A DNA stretch of 64,000 nucleotides from Smithella sp. (GTDB taxonomy: Bacteria > Desulfobacterota > Syntrophia > Syntrophales > Smithellaceae), in the NCBI GenBank assembly GCA_012510495.1, contig JAAZHX010000266.1:27657-91656 (forward strand). The letters run 5' to 3'. Position numbers and translations under genes: made by a program. The notes below the pieces were generated by a model that was not told the DNA's origin, made no database searches, and was given only the letters and a program-made list of their open reading frames with translations. Shown here in pieces: positions 52,536 to 62,586 of the stretch (the stretch's first letter is position 1; the number at the start of each line of letters is the position of its first letter).

Positions 52536-53885
52536 TTAAACAACTCCCTGATCGATCATCGCGTTGGCAACATTTACGAATCCGGCGATATTCGCGCCGG
52601 CGACGTAATCCCCGGCAAAGTTGTACGTTTTGGCTGCGTTTAAACAGTTTTCATGAATATCCGACATAATCTGCTTAAGGGTTTCGTCAACTTTTTCCGG
52701 CGGCCAATACAGTCCCAAACGGTTTTGCGACATTTCCAGCCCCGAAACCGACACTCCTCCCGCGTTGGCGGCCTTGCCGGGGGCAAAGAGAATTTTTGCG
52801 TTTCTGAATATATTGATCGCTTCAAGAGTAGAAGGCATATTGGCGCCTTCCACGACGCACTTGCAGTTGTTCTTGATCAGCGTGGCCGCGTCCGATTCAT
52901 CAAGCTCGTTTTGAATAGCACAAGGGATCGCCACATCGCACGGCACCACCCACGGTCGTTTTCCCTCAAAAAATTCCGCTTTGAAACGTTCGGCGTACGG
53001 TTTGACCTGATCCAATCCGCTGTTTCTCAATTCCAGCATGTATTCGTTTTTTTCGTAATCCAGCCCGTTGGCGTCATAAATGTAACCATCGGGCCCGGAC
53101 AGCGTCACGACCTTACCGCCCAGTTCGATCACTTTTTTTACCACTCCCCAGGCAACCTGACCGAACCCGGAAACAGCCACGGTCTTTCCTTTGATGCTGT
53201 CCTTGTTGGAATTGAGTATGTTTTCTGTAAAATACACAATGCCAAACCCTGTGGCTTCCGGACGAAGCTTGGATCCTCCCCACCCGACCGTCTTTCCGGT
53301 AATGACCCCGTTGAACTCATGGGTAAGGCTTTTATATTGGCCAAAAAGGTATCCAATCTCCCTTTTGCCGACTCCGATATCGCCGGCCGGAACGTCAATA
53401 TCCGGACCGATATATTCCTGAAGTTTCAGCATATAGCTCTGGCAGAAGCGCATCATTTCCCGATCCGATAAGCCCCTCGTGAGCAGGTCCGCGCCTCCCT
53501 TGCCTCCTCCCAGCGGCAGCCCGGTGAGGGCGTTTTTGAACATTTGCTCAAATCCCAGAAACTTCATCGAGTCCATGTCAACGGAGGCGTGAAACCTCAA
53601 CCCTCCTTTATAGGGCCCCAACGCGTTGTTGAACTGCACACGATATCCGTTATGCACCTGTATTTCATTTTTGTCATTGAGCCATTCCACCTTGAAGCTG
53701 ATCGCCCGGTTGGGCACGGTAATTCTTTCCAGGATCCGCTCGGCCTGATATATTGGTGCCTGCTCCAGCACGGGCGAGATCGTATAAAAAAGCTCTTTTA
53801 CCGCCTGATGAAATTGTTTTTCCCATGGCGCCCGGGCTTCCAGTTTACTTAAAACCTCCGCGGCGTACCCATTCATTTTTTCCAT
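52536..53885 (-). CDS. gdhA: Glutamate dehydrogenase, copy 2
   Basis: 449-residue hexameric GDH with PYKGGLRFHASV, LGGGKGGADL, PAGDIGVGKREIGYLFGQY and the dinucleotide loop SGFGQVAWG. It differs throughout from copy 1 at 13248-14612, so the two are old paralogues and may differ in coenzyme or direction. ATG at 53885 follows AGGAGGAG. Not coupled to any ATP-grasp gene. Upstream 292 bases (53886-54177) hold no other gene that I can support. Confidence 0.94.
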   Translation of the reverse strand: MEKMNGYAAEVLSKLEARAPWEKQFHQAVKELFYTISPVLEQAPIYQAERILERITVPNRAISFKVEWLNDKNEIQVHNGYRVQFNNALGPYKGGLRFHASVDMDSMKFLGFEQMFKNALTGLPLGGGKGGADLLTRGLSDREMMRFCQSYMLKLQEYIGPDIDVPAGDIGVGKREIGYLFGQYKSLTHEFNGVITGKTVGWGGSKLRPEATGFGIVYFTENILNSNKDSIKGKTVAVSGFGQVAWGVVKKVIELGGKVVTLSGPDGYIYDANGLDYEKNEYMLELRNSGLDQVKPYAERFKAEFFEGKRPWVVPCDVAIPCAIQNELDESDAATLIKNNCKCVVEGANMPSTLEAINIFRNAKILFAPGKAANAGGVSVSGLEMSQNRLGLYWPPEKVDETLKQIMSDIHENCLNAAKTYNFAGDYVAGANIAGFVNVANAMIDQGVV

Positions 53886-54177
53886 GTTCTCCTCCTCTGA
53901 TGTATATCAATCGGCAATCTTGTTCATATTTTTCACAACGCCCTTCGACACAGCTTCGCGTTTCGGGCGGCACCCCCATTCCGGCTGGCGCCGTTGCCGC
54001 GCAATCCTTTAAGGAGATGGAAGATCGGATATCGTCATTTTCAAAGAAGCGGTTTCCACCTGCTTCTTTTCCATCATCGTCCGCCTGCCGGGAGTTGAGC
54101 CCATGTTATCCAATTCGTCACCATTCCATACCGGATACTTTGCTCCCGCACTGTATAATTAGCCGTCCCTGAAAAAG

Positions 54178-55261
54178 TCATTTTTCCCAAAAAGTGTCAG
54201 TCGGAATCATTTCAAAGATTGTTCCGCTTGTGTTCGAACCGATAAATCCAGTCGAATAATCAAAATATCTCCAAAACAGCCTCTGGAAAAAAGGCAAAAA
54301 GAAAGCTCTGAGGAACTTTCTCAGGTTAAAACCACAACCGGACAGAATCGCGTTCATGCGATCGCCGTTTTTCCCCTGGAGATGATTCCGTTCCAACCGA
54401 TGATCGGTTTTCAAATGACCAAAGATCGGCTCAATGGCTGAGCGCCGTGCAAACCATTTCCAAAGACTGGCCTTCATGCTCTTTTTCTTCTTCCCGGATA
54501 AATGGACTTCTGTGTTGGGGATATCCTTGGCCGCCCCTCGGTAGCCTTGGTCGCAATAGGCATGTAATGGCTGCCAGCCGGTGTGTTTTTTTACCTGTTG
54601 CAGAGCCTTCTTCTTCAGCGTATGTCCGTCAAACGGATTGCCGTGAAGGGCGTCCATGGCTAATATCCAGTTGTCACTGGAACTGCTGACCATCGACACC
54701 TTGCAGCCAAACTCATATTTCTTGCTTGTGACCTTTAGGTTATGAACCTTCCCTTTGGCGATACATTTCACTTCCGGGACATGAACACTGTAAACTTTAT
54801 TCTTGTCGTTTCTTTTCTGGGTGAAAATAGCTCTGGCAAGGGGTAAAACCTTCGCCAAGTGCCCCTTCGGATTGGAACACTTTCTCTCCAGATCCCGAAT
54901 GACTCGCCCCAGCAGGGTCTTCAGTTTTTTGGTTTCTTGCCCAGCCCGATTGCACTGTCCGGCGACGACATAGCGCCCCTGTTTCAGAAAGACTTTCTTC
55001 CCGGCGCGTTTGCAGCTCTGTCGTAAATCAATGTGCATCGTCTTCGCTATTCTGACAAGGACGCGACGGGCCTTATGGTAAAGTCTTATCCCGATACATC
55101 GGGATGGGGAAGGCAATGGCTTTTTCCTGTACGGGCGTATCCACATTCACTCTTTCCACGTGTTTCTCGGTTAAAAGTTTTTCTTCTTTGGCCGTATGGA
55201 TGGTCACGGTCAGCAGTTCTGCAATCTTTTCCGGTCCCAAACGCTTGCGCCAGCGGAGGTC
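54178..55261 (-). pseudogene. IS5-family transposase, N-truncated and frameshifted
   Basis: The C-terminal 300 codons are intact, with DDE-type segments (AMDALHGNPFDGHT, YCDQGYRG, RRSAIEPIFGHLK) typical of IS5-type transposases. Upstream, the frame continues as TEKHVERVNVDTPVQEKAIAFP, then breaks at 55088-55105, where a 10-base insertion makes an 18-base palindrome and shifts the frame. The N-terminal end is lost at about 55262 against the IS3-type sequence. Dead element. Confidence 0.82.
55088..55105. repeat. 18-base palindrome inserted in the IS5 transposase gene
   Basis: ATCCCGAT-AC-ATCGGGAT. Without the ten bases GTATCGGGAT (minus strand) the reading is FPIPIRLYHKARR, in frame and close to the family's FPTDARLYHKARR. 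The insertion of an inverted copy of the adjacent bases explains both the palindrome and the frameshift. Confidence 0.7.
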
Positions 55262-55547
55262 ATTTCTTCACCCTGGTTTTCCTGTTTCTGGCGACGGGCG
55301 GAAAAGACGTCAGGCAATTCGTCCAACAGTCGTTGCCGCCACCGGCGGATCTGGTTGGGATGGACGCCATATTCGCTCGAAAGCCGGGCCATGGTTTTCT
55401 CCCCTTTTACGGCTTCGAGGGCGACTCTGGCTTTGAAGGCACCATCGTGGTTTCTTTGCATGCTCTTTGCCATTTCTCTCTCCTTCTCAAGTATGGCAGA
55501 CTAACATGCACCTTATTCACCTGTCCAGCTTCTGGGGAGTATTATAC
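55262..55547 (-). mobile_element. IS3-family end with 5' part of orfA (copy 2)
   Basis: It contains the IS left end, then OrfA from ATG at 55473 with its helix-turn-helix (VHPNQIRRWRQRLLDELPDVFSARRQKQE). The last real OrfA codons are near 55270; the tail after that reads IS5 sequence out of frame. It is nearly identical to copy 1 at 8273-8452 over 180 bases. OrfB and the right end are missing. Confidence 0.85.
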
Positions 55548-56534
55548 TTTATTGTTTCGACGGAAAAAACGCTTGCCAAATTTTTCAGCTAATCCCCAAA
55601 TCCCACCACGCGCAAATAAAACAAATATAATACATATTATACCTAGGATCAAAGGCCATCTATCCCAGTATGAACTTGCAACATCAGATGCGGTTATAAT
55701 TAAGAAGGCACCAACTATTGGGCCAAATAGTGTCCCCATTCCTCCAATAATTTCCATTACGATTATATTTGCCGAAGTTTCTATGGAAACATTTTGTATA
55801 TGAGCAAAATTTATAAACATAGCGTATAAGCTACCCGCAATCCCCATAAAAATGCCACTAATAACAAAAACAGCTATTTTAAAACGACGTGTATTAAAAC
55901 CAATTGACTGCATTCTAACCTCATTTTCCCTGATGCCTTGTATAATCTTTCCAAAAGGTGAATTAACAATCCTAGTGATAATAAAAAATGAAACTATAAA
56001 AAAGATAAATGCGAAGTAATAGTAATTTATTGAATTACTTAAGTCAATTTGTAACATTCCTAGAATATCAATATCTGGTCTCGGAACTCCTCTCAGACCA
56101 TCATCCCCTCCTGTGACATCCTTCCATTGATAAGCAATAAAATAGATTAGTTCATTAAAAGCGTAAGTTAAAAGAACCATGTAGGCACCAGACCTAAGTG
56201 AAGCCATGTAGCCAAAAACAAACGCCATAAACGCTACGCAGAGAACTCCTAAAAACATAGCCACAAAGACATTCTGCACTAAATGAATAAGCGTTAAAGC
56301 AGTAATGTAAACGCTCGTCCCAAACAGAGCACCTTGACAAAAAATTAATATTCCTGTGTAACCCATCAACAAATCAAAAGCGACAACAGCTAAAGCAAAT
56401 ATTATAACCTCTGTTGCCAAAGCAGTGTATGGAACAATAAAAGGAAATATTAAAAAAATACCTGCAACAAAAGGAATCTTCCAATATTCTTTAAGTCGTG
56501 AATTTATCCATTGTATTTCATTTCCACCCGTCAT
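55542..56534 (-). CDS. livM: Branched-chain amino acid-type ABC transporter, permease LivM
   Basis: 330 residues, about ten membrane spans, with the inner-loop motif SPFGKIIQGIRENEVRMQSIGFNTRRFKI, the site that contacts the ATPases. Together with LivH it forms the membrane channel. The last codons and the stop lie at the IS3 end, so the C-terminus may be slightly altered by the insertion. The sequence is AT-rich compared with the rest of the window. Confidence 0.93.
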   Translation of the reverse strand: MTGGNEIQWINSRLKEYWKIPFVAGIFLIFPFIVPYTALATEVIIFALAVVAFDLLMGYTGILIFCQGALFGTSVYITALTLIHLVQNVFVAMFLGVLCVAFMAFVFGYMASLRSGAYMVLLTYAFNELIYFIAYQWKDVTGGDDGLRGVPRPDIDILGMLQIDLSNSINYYYFAFIFFIVSFFIITRIVNSPFGKIIQGIRENEVRMQSIGFNTRRFKIAVFVISGIFMGIAGSLYAMFINFAHIQNVSIETSANIIVMEIIGGMGTLFGPIVGAFLIITASDVASSYWDRWPLILGIICIIFVLFARGGIWGLAEKFGKRFFRRNNKV

Positions 56535-56576
56535 AAACCAACTCCTAAATAATTAGAGAAGAGATTTTAATTATGA

Positions 56577-57440
56577 TTAATTTCTAATGCCCATAAGACC
56601 TTGTGGCCTGATAAGAAGAATGAAAGCCATTACTAAGTAAACCGATATAATGGCTGCACTAGGCAAAATCATTGAGACTAAGCATTGGGCCAATCCTATA
56701 ATCAATCCCCCAATAATAGCACCCATAAAACTTCCCATCCCTCCAACTACGACCACCGCAAAGCAAATCCCGAGAATCATCTCGCCCATATAAGGTTCAA
56801 TGCCTCGGATTGGAGCCGCCACAACACCACTTAATCCTGCAATTGCTACGGCTAAACCAAAAGTTACAAGGAAAACTTTAGATATGTTGATGCCTAAACA
56901 GTTTACCATTTCGGAATTCTCTGTACCCGCTCTAACGATGGATCCGTACCGAGTCTTCTCAATGAAAAGCCACAATCCAAAAACTAGTATTATTGTAACA
57001 ACAAAAATAAAAATTCGATACCATGGGAAAATCATTCCTCCTATTACTAATACTCCCGATAACAAATCCGGCGGGTAAAATGTTTTTCCAATTGGACCAT
57101 AAATAAGAATTATGATCTCCCGACCTATTAAAGAAAGGCCAAAGGTTAATAATATTTGATAAAATATATTAAGCCCATAAAGCCGCCTTAAAAGAGTATA
57201 CTCTAAAAGCATTCCAATTAGTCCCATGAGCAAAGGAACTGCGATGAGGCAATACCAAAAACTACCTGTGACAGAGGCTATTGAATATGCCAAATACGCG
57301 CTCAATGCAAAAAAAAGCCCATGAGCAAAATTAATGATGTCCATCATGCCCCAAATGATGGTGAGACCCATTGCTAAAAGAACATAAATCATTCCTAAAA
57401 CAAGACCGTTAAACAGTTGTGCTATAAACAGCTCTGTCAT
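56577..57440 (-). CDS. livH: Branched-chain amino acid-type ABC transporter, permease LivH
   Basis: 287 residues with about eight membrane spans and the permease loop TRYGSIVRAGTENSEMVNCLGINISK. A TTG start upstream would add ten residues; ATG at 57440 fits the family N-terminus better. It follows a long intergenic region with strong hairpins, and livM begins 42 bases after its stop. Confidence 0.93.
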   Translation of the reverse strand: MTELFIAQLFNGLVLGMIYVLLAMGLTIIWGMMDIINFAHGLFFALSAYLAYSIASVTGSFWYCLIAVPLLMGLIGMLLEYTLLRRLYGLNIFYQILLTFGLSLIGREIIILIYGPIGKTFYPPDLLSGVLVIGGMIFPWYRIFIFVVTIILVFGLWLFIEKTRYGSIVRAGTENSEMVNCLGINISKVFLVTFGLAVAIAGLSGVVAAPIRGIEPYMGEMILGICFAVVVVGGMGSFMGAIIGGLIIGLAQCLVSMILPSAAIISVYLVMAFILLIRPQGLMGIRN

Positions 57441-57757
57441 TGTAGTCAACCTATTTAGTTGGGGCTTCAACTGTGCCGTTGAGGAAGCCCTTATGTTGAT
57501 TGAATCTAGTTAATAAGTACCCTCTGGCAGAACCAGAGGCAATACAATCGTCTATCTTTCAAAGGAACATTACCACTTTAGATTAAAGTCAAAACTATAA
57601 TATTTCTGACAGATAATGCATCCTCATAAGGTAGCCGTCATAGAGAAAAGACCCTCTAACCTTATGAAGCAAGTTTTTGAGAACATATTCCAAAAAACTG
57701 TTCAACTCTGCAAGTAAACCTAAGATAACATCTTAGGTTTACTTGCAGATAAATAAA
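57441..57757 (-). promoter_or_regulatory. Intergenic region with three hairpins between livK and livH
   Basis: 317 bases without a gene. Three inverted repeats are visible: a perfect 19-base one at 57707-57749, CCTCTGG/CCAGAGG at 57521-57539, and a looser TCATAAGGT/ACCTTATGA pair around 57611-57667. The region probably partly terminates or processes the mRNA after livK, so that the binding protein is made in excess over the permeases. Confidence 0.5.
57707..57749 (-). terminator. 19-base perfect hairpin behind livK
   Basis: Stem of 19 base pairs (TCTGCAAGTAAACCTAAGA against its exact complement) with a five-base loop, 8 bases after the livK stop. A run of six T lies 13 bases past the stem on the minus strand. 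It acts as an attenuator or mRNA stabiliser. Confidence 0.7.
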
Positions 57758-58981
57758 TTAAGACCTTTTGCATCCCATCTCTGCGCTACTTTGAGCCCTA
57801 TTAGAAGATCCAATAATATCAGCAAAATCGTATTCATTTTTCATTGTAGATGGCCCTTTGCAAACCAGGGTAAAATACGGCTTGTGACATTGATTGTTAC
57901 CAGGATTCCATTTTTCTTTTCCCGAGAGCCCATTAGTCTCATATCCCTGCCAGGCTTTTATGACTTTTTGGGTATCTGTTGTTTTCGCGAGCGTAATAAC
58001 TTCTAAGAGCGTAGATACACTGGCATAAGCCCCGGCAGCCAAGTAAGGAGGAACCTCGTCATATTCTTTCAGAAAATCTTGGACGAACCTTTTGTTCCGA
58101 GCTGTATCAATTTTCCAATAATACTGGATTCCCCATATAGTGTTTTCCAAGTTTTTGGCACCAATCGCCCTGAATTGCGTATCTCCCGTGGCCCATGCAA
58201 CGGCAATTCTGGATACTTTACCCAAACCATAATTAATGGCTTGTTTTACAAAATTAACTGTATCTCCGCTAAAATTACAAAGAAGTACACAATCTGCCTT
58301 TGCGGCCATGGCCTTTGTAATGTGGACACTAAAGTCAGTCTCTCCCAATGCATGAAATGAATGTCCAATAAGTTTTTTCTTATATTGAATAATTGTATCC
58401 TTAGCGGCTTTAGACATTTCCTCGCCAAAAACGTCTTGCGGTGCTAAAGTGTAAAAAGTTTCAGCTTTAAATTTTTCAATGATTCTAGGAACCACTTCCT
58501 GTGCCGCCGACCAAGCCGGAACATTCCATCTAAAAAGATATGGTGCGCAGGCCTTGCCTGTTACGCTATCGGCTGCGGCAGCAGCTATAACAATAACACC
58601 TTTTTTTGCTGCATAGTCTGAGACTGCGAGCACGGTTGAACTGGTAGGTGATATTATGAGGAACTTTGCACCAAATCTTTCCACTGCTTCTTGGGCTTTA
58701 CGAACACCCTGAGCTGCATTAGGTACATCCCGTTCAATGATTTCTATAGGCCTTCCCAATACCTTACCGCCAAAATGCTTGAGCGCAATTTTAGTACCCC
58801 TGCTCCAATACATGCCTGTTTCTGCGTAGGAGCCACTATAAGTACAGCCATTCATGATTCTCACCGGTTCTGCTGCCTCAGCAGAATTTGGAAATATTAG
58901 GTTTGTCCCATTTAAACCAGCCAATAAGCCAAATCCAGCTGCTCCAGATACTTTCAAAAATCCTCGGCGGTCCATTTTCAT
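57758..58981 (-). CDS. livK: Periplasmic substrate-binding protein of the Liv-type transporter
   Basis: 407 residues. The N-terminus carries a twin-arginine signal (MKMDRRGFLKVSGAAGFGLL), so export is probably by Tat. The mature part has the type I periplasmic-binding fold of LivK-like proteins. Specificity cannot be read; neighbours suggest an amino acid or short-chain acid. ATG at 58981 follows GAGGG. In line with livF (63-base gap) and livH. Confidence 0.88.
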   Translation of the reverse strand: MKMDRRGFLKVSGAAGFGLLAGLNGTNLIFPNSAEAAEPVRIMNGCTYSGSYAETGMYWSRGTKIALKHFGGKVLGRPIEIIERDVPNAAQGVRKAQEAVERFGAKFLIISPTSSTVLAVSDYAAKKGVIVIAAAAADSVTGKACAPYLFRWNVPAWSAAQEVVPRIIEKFKAETFYTLAPQDVFGEEMSKAAKDTIIQYKKKLIGHSFHALGETDFSVHITKAMAAKADCVLLCNFSGDTVNFVKQAINYGLGKVSRIAVAWATGDTQFRAIGAKNLENTIWGIQYYWKIDTARNKRFVQDFLKEYDEVPPYLAAGAYASVSTLLEVITLAKTTDTQKVIKAWQGYETNGLSGKEKWNPGNNQCHKPYFTLVCKGPSTMKNEYDFADIIGSSNRAQSSAEMGCKRS

Positions 58982-59044
58982 CGTTTTTTCCCTCACTTTC
59001 TTTTGATGTAGATAGTGCTCATTTCGTCAATCTCTTAATTTTTC

Positions 59045-59743
59045 TTACACTCCCAAATATTTTTCTCTTATATCATAATTTCCCCTGAACTCATCCCCAC
59101 TCCCGTGATATACAATTCTCCCCTGTTCAAGAATATAAAATCTATCAGTGATATCTAGAATTGCATCCACGTTCTGTTCCACTAGTAAAATTGTAATACC
59201 TTTTTCTTTGATACGCTCGATTATTTGTAAAACTACCTTGACAATTAGTGGTGACAGCCCTTCAGTAGGTTCATCCAAGAGTAAAAACTCTGGATTTGTC
59301 ATTAAAGACCTACCTATTGCCAACATCTGTTGCTCCCCACCACTGAGTTCATTCCCGCGGTGATTTTTTCTTTTTTCAAGTGATGGGAAAAAATCAAATA
59401 TTTTTTCAATATCCCAGTTTCTTCGCACATTTTTCTTTTGGACACTGAGCATAAGATTTTCCATCACCGTTAAAGAAGAAAATATCTGACGATTCTCGGG
59501 GACATAAGCTATGCCGCCACGTACAATCTCGAACGGCTTTTTGCCAGTTATGTCACTCTCTTTATAAATTATTTTTCCTTCACGTGGTGCGTTCAATCCC
59601 ATTATGCTTCGTAAGGTTGTTGATTTCCCAGCGCCATTTCGGCCTAGGTAGGAGACACATTCCTTTTCTTGGACATCTAATGAAACCCCTTGGATAATGT
59701 GGCTTTCCCCGTAAAAAGTATGTATGTTATCTAATTTAAGCAT
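59045..59743 (-). CDS. livF: ABC transporter ATPase LivF
   Basis: 232 residues. Walker A GRNGAGKST, the signature LSGGEQQMLAIGR, Walker B FLLLDEP and the switch His region are complete. Forms the ATPase pair with LivG. It lies 9 bases behind livG. Confidence 0.96.
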   Translation of the reverse strand: MLKLDNIHTFYGESHIIQGVSLDVQEKECVSYLGRNGAGKSTTLRSIMGLNAPREGKIIYKESDITGKKPFEIVRGGIAYVPENRQIFSSLTVMENLMLSVQKKNVRRNWDIEKIFDFFPSLEKRKNHRGNELSGGEQQMLAIGRSLMTNPEFLLLDEPTEGLSPLIVKVVLQIIERIKEKGITILLVEQNVDAILDITDRFYILEQGRIVYHGSGDEFRGNYDIREKYLGV

Positions 59744-59752
59744 TCGAAACCT

Positions 59753-60508
59753 TCAATCTTTGTTAGAATTAGCTCCTCCCAAATAAGCCTTTTGTACTTG
59801 TTCATCCTTTTGAACAAACTCCGGAGTACCTTCAGAAATAATTTTTCCATAGTGTAGGACGCTGATTTTATCAGAAATAGCCATAACTAAATTCATATGA
59901 TGTTCAATTAGAATAATGGTTCTGTTTTCGGCGATCTTTTTGATAAGGTCTATCATTTTATGCGTGTCTTCCGGGGTCATGCCACTTGTAGGCTCATCCA
60001 GCATCAATAATATCGGATTAGTAGCTAAGGCAATGGCTACATCAAGGGTTCTCTGCCTTCCATAGGGTATCGTCCCTGCTTTTTGCTTTGCCAGATCATT
60101 CAATTTCATTTCCTGCAGAATGTTATCCGTTTCCTTCTCGACTTCCTTTAAATTTGATGCCTTTCGTAATATGTTGAAATTTCTCTTTCCCTTGGACTGT
60201 GCAGCCAATCTGATATTTTCTCTTACGGTTAATTCAGGAAAGATACTCGTTATCTGGTAAGACCTCCCTAAACCCACTTTTGATCTCTCAAACAGTTTTA
60301 AAGAGGTAATGTCTTGCCCTCTAAATATTATAATACCTGAGGTTGGTATATAAACTCCTGATAATAGATTAAATAGAGTTGTCTTACCTGCTCCATTAGG
60401 TCCAATAATCGAATGAATGGTTTTTTCTTTCACAGTCAAGTTCACGTTTTCCACCGCTCTTAGCGCTCCGAACGATTTACCTAACATATTAGTCTGCAAC
60501 AATGGCAT
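59753..60508 (-). CDS. livG: ABC transporter ATPase LivG
   Basis: 251 residues with Walker A GPNGAGKTT, a short signature (GTIPYGRQRTLDVAIAL), Walker B LMLDEPTSGM and the LivG-type loop with the conserved H in LIEHHMN. It leads the transporter genes behind the acyl-CoA dehydrogenase gene (151-base gap). Confidence 0.96.
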   Translation of the reverse strand: MPLLQTNMLGKSFGALRAVENVNLTVKEKTIHSIIGPNGAGKTTLFNLLSGVYIPTSGIIIFRGQDITSLKLFERSKVGLGRSYQITSIFPELTVRENIRLAAQSKGKRNFNILRKASNLKEVEKETDNILQEMKLNDLAKQKAGTIPYGRQRTLDVAIALATNPILLMLDEPTSGMTPEDTHKMIDLIKKIAENRTIILIEHHMNLVMAISDKISVLHYGKIISEGTPEFVQKDEQVQKAYLGGANSNKD

Positions 60509-60659
60509 TTGCGACGCCTTTCTCTACTTAATCTTCATTACAACACCAATTTTCGCGGATGTTGCATAGCGCATATCTTATAGGAATGAGATTCACCAAA
60601 ATCTTTTTTAAATATTAATTTACAACTCAATAAGCTATTAACCCTCTAAAGATGCGATG

Positions 60660-62531
60660 CTAAAACCAATACCCAAAAGACTCTTCATTTAAGTTAATTG
60701 CTGATTTATCTCCCCGCATAATTGACTCACATCTTGTTTTTACAGTTGGGAGAACATTACTTATAAAAAACATTGCTGAAGCTACTTTTCCCTGATAGAA
60801 TGCAACATCTGTTCTTTCTTTAGCCAGCTCCATTTGCTTCATTTCCGCCTTTTCCACTCCCGCCTCTGCATAAATTACATTTAATTTGTTGATCGCAATT
60901 TCGGCTGCTTGCATTAATAGCCATCCGACAATTAAGTCGCCAAAAATTGTAAGATATGGTTTCGCATATAAAATGGGAATAATATAATCATTCTCATTTT
61001 TCCATTTTCTCATCTGTTCGGTCAGTTGAGTGAATTCTAGAGTGGCATCTTGAAGATATGAACCAAATGCCTTCAGCTTTTCAATATTCTTGGAAGTCTT
61101 AATTGTGTCCTCTATAAAGCCTAAAAGGATTCTCATGTATTCGCCTTCATTTCGATCCATTTTCCTCCACACGAGATCAAAGGCTTGAATACCATTCGTG
61201 CCTTCATAAATACATGCAATCTTGGCATCTCTTAAATATTGTTCAATTGGATATTCGCTCATGTAACCATAACCTCCATGAATATCCATTGCAGCTGAAC
61301 ATATCTCCATCGCTCGGTCCGAGGAAAAGGCTTTACAAACCGGTGTCAGCAAGTCCAAAAGGCCATTCCATTTTGCACGTTCTTTTTCTTGCTTTGACAC
61401 AGCCGTCATGTCCGTACAAAGAGCAGTTAAATATGTTAATGCTCGAATGCCTTCGAGATATGATTTCATCCAGGTAAGCGTATATCTCACATCTGGATGT
61501 TGAATAATTGGAACAGGTTTTGGGTTAGGGATGGGTTTTTTTGAAACAAGAGCGCTTTGAATACGTTCTTTTGCATATTTTACGGACTGCTCGTACGCAC
61601 CAGATGCATGTGACAAACCATGCAGCGCAGAATATAGCCTTTGCTCGTTTATTAAGCCAAACATAATTTTTATTCCAGCGCGCTCCTCCCCCAGAAGCTC
61701 TCCTATACAATTACCTTCCTCACCGAAGCTTAATATGCATGTCCCATTTCCATGGAAGCCCATCTTTTCTTCAACCTTTAAAGGTTTGACGTCATTGGGC
61801 TCTCCCAAACTCCCATCTTCATTTACTCGTATTTTAGGAACAATGAACATTGAAAGCCCCTTTGTTCCCTGCGGATCACCTTCTATTCTCGCGAGTACTG
61901 TATGAATTATGTTTGGAGTAAGATTGTGGTCTCCTTCAGATATAAATATTTTGGTACCACTGATGCTGAATTTTCCATCGGGCAGCCTTTTTGCTGTTGT
62001 ACTGAGTGCACCAACATCACTGCCGGCATTTGATTCTGTCATACATTGAGTACCACCCCATTTGTATGACCGCATATTATACATATACTTCACCTTTTGA
62101 GTTTCAGTACCATAGTTCTCAATCAGATTTGCTGCTCCTGACGAGGCAAATTGATATAGTGAAAAGGCATAGTGGGCTGATCCAAAAAGTTCACAACAAG
62201 CTTTATGTAAGACATTTGGCATGCCTTGCCCTCCCGCTTCAGGATCTGCACAGGCAGAAGACCATCCAGCCTCGCTAAACTTTTTGCTAGCATCATGATA
62301 ACAATCAGGCACAAATACTTGTCCATCTTTTAGCGTGCATCCTTCCTTGTCTCCTGCTTTACGGGTTGGGGCAATAACTCTCACAGCCATTTTTTCTGCT
62401 TCATTGAATACATTATCCATCACTTCCTTGGAATATTCCTCAAACTTACTCTCCTTAAAAAGCGACTCGATGTTAAATTGTTCATAAAGTAGAAACTTCT
62501 GATCTCTAATATTGACTAACAAATTACCCAT
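60660..62531 (-). CDS. Acyl-CoA dehydrogenase, large DmdC-like type
   Basis: 623 residues, longer than the ~390 of ordinary acyl-CoA dehydrogenases, matching the family of 3-methylthiopropanoyl-CoA dehydrogenase (DmdC). FAD/substrate motifs are present (CMTESNAGSDVGALSTTA, SGTKIFIS) and the catalytic base is Glu443 in YEGTNGIQ. The extra C-terminal helical domain spans about 470-610. It oxidises an acyl-CoA with transfer of electrons to ETF. It lies directly before the livG operon, so the Liv system may import a precursor acid. The substrate is not known. Confidence 0.9.
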   Translation of the reverse strand: MGNLLVNIRDQKFLLYEQFNIESLFKESKFEEYSKEVMDNVFNEAEKMAVRVIAPTRKAGDKEGCTLKDGQVFVPDCYHDASKKFSEAGWSSACADPEAGGQGMPNVLHKACCELFGSAHYAFSLYQFASSGAANLIENYGTETQKVKYMYNMRSYKWGGTQCMTESNAGSDVGALSTTAKRLPDGKFSISGTKIFISEGDHNLTPNIIHTVLARIEGDPQGTKGLSMFIVPKIRVNEDGSLGEPNDVKPLKVEEKMGFHGNGTCILSFGEEGNCIGELLGEERAGIKIMFGLINEQRLYSALHGLSHASGAYEQSVKYAKERIQSALVSKKPIPNPKPVPIIQHPDVRYTLTWMKSYLEGIRALTYLTALCTDMTAVSKQEKERAKWNGLLDLLTPVCKAFSSDRAMEICSAAMDIHGGYGYMSEYPIEQYLRDAKIACIYEGTNGIQAFDLVWRKMDRNEGEYMRILLGFIEDTIKTSKNIEKLKAFGSYLQDATLEFTQLTEQMRKWKNENDYIIPILYAKPYLTIFGDLIVGWLLMQAAEIAINKLNVIYAEAGVEKAEMKQMELAKERTDVAFYQGKVASAMFFISNVLPTVKTRCESIMRGDKSAINLNEESFGYWF

Positions 62532-62586
62532 GGTTTACCTCCCTTAACATTGTAAATCTGCATATTATAGTCCTTTGAGATTAATT

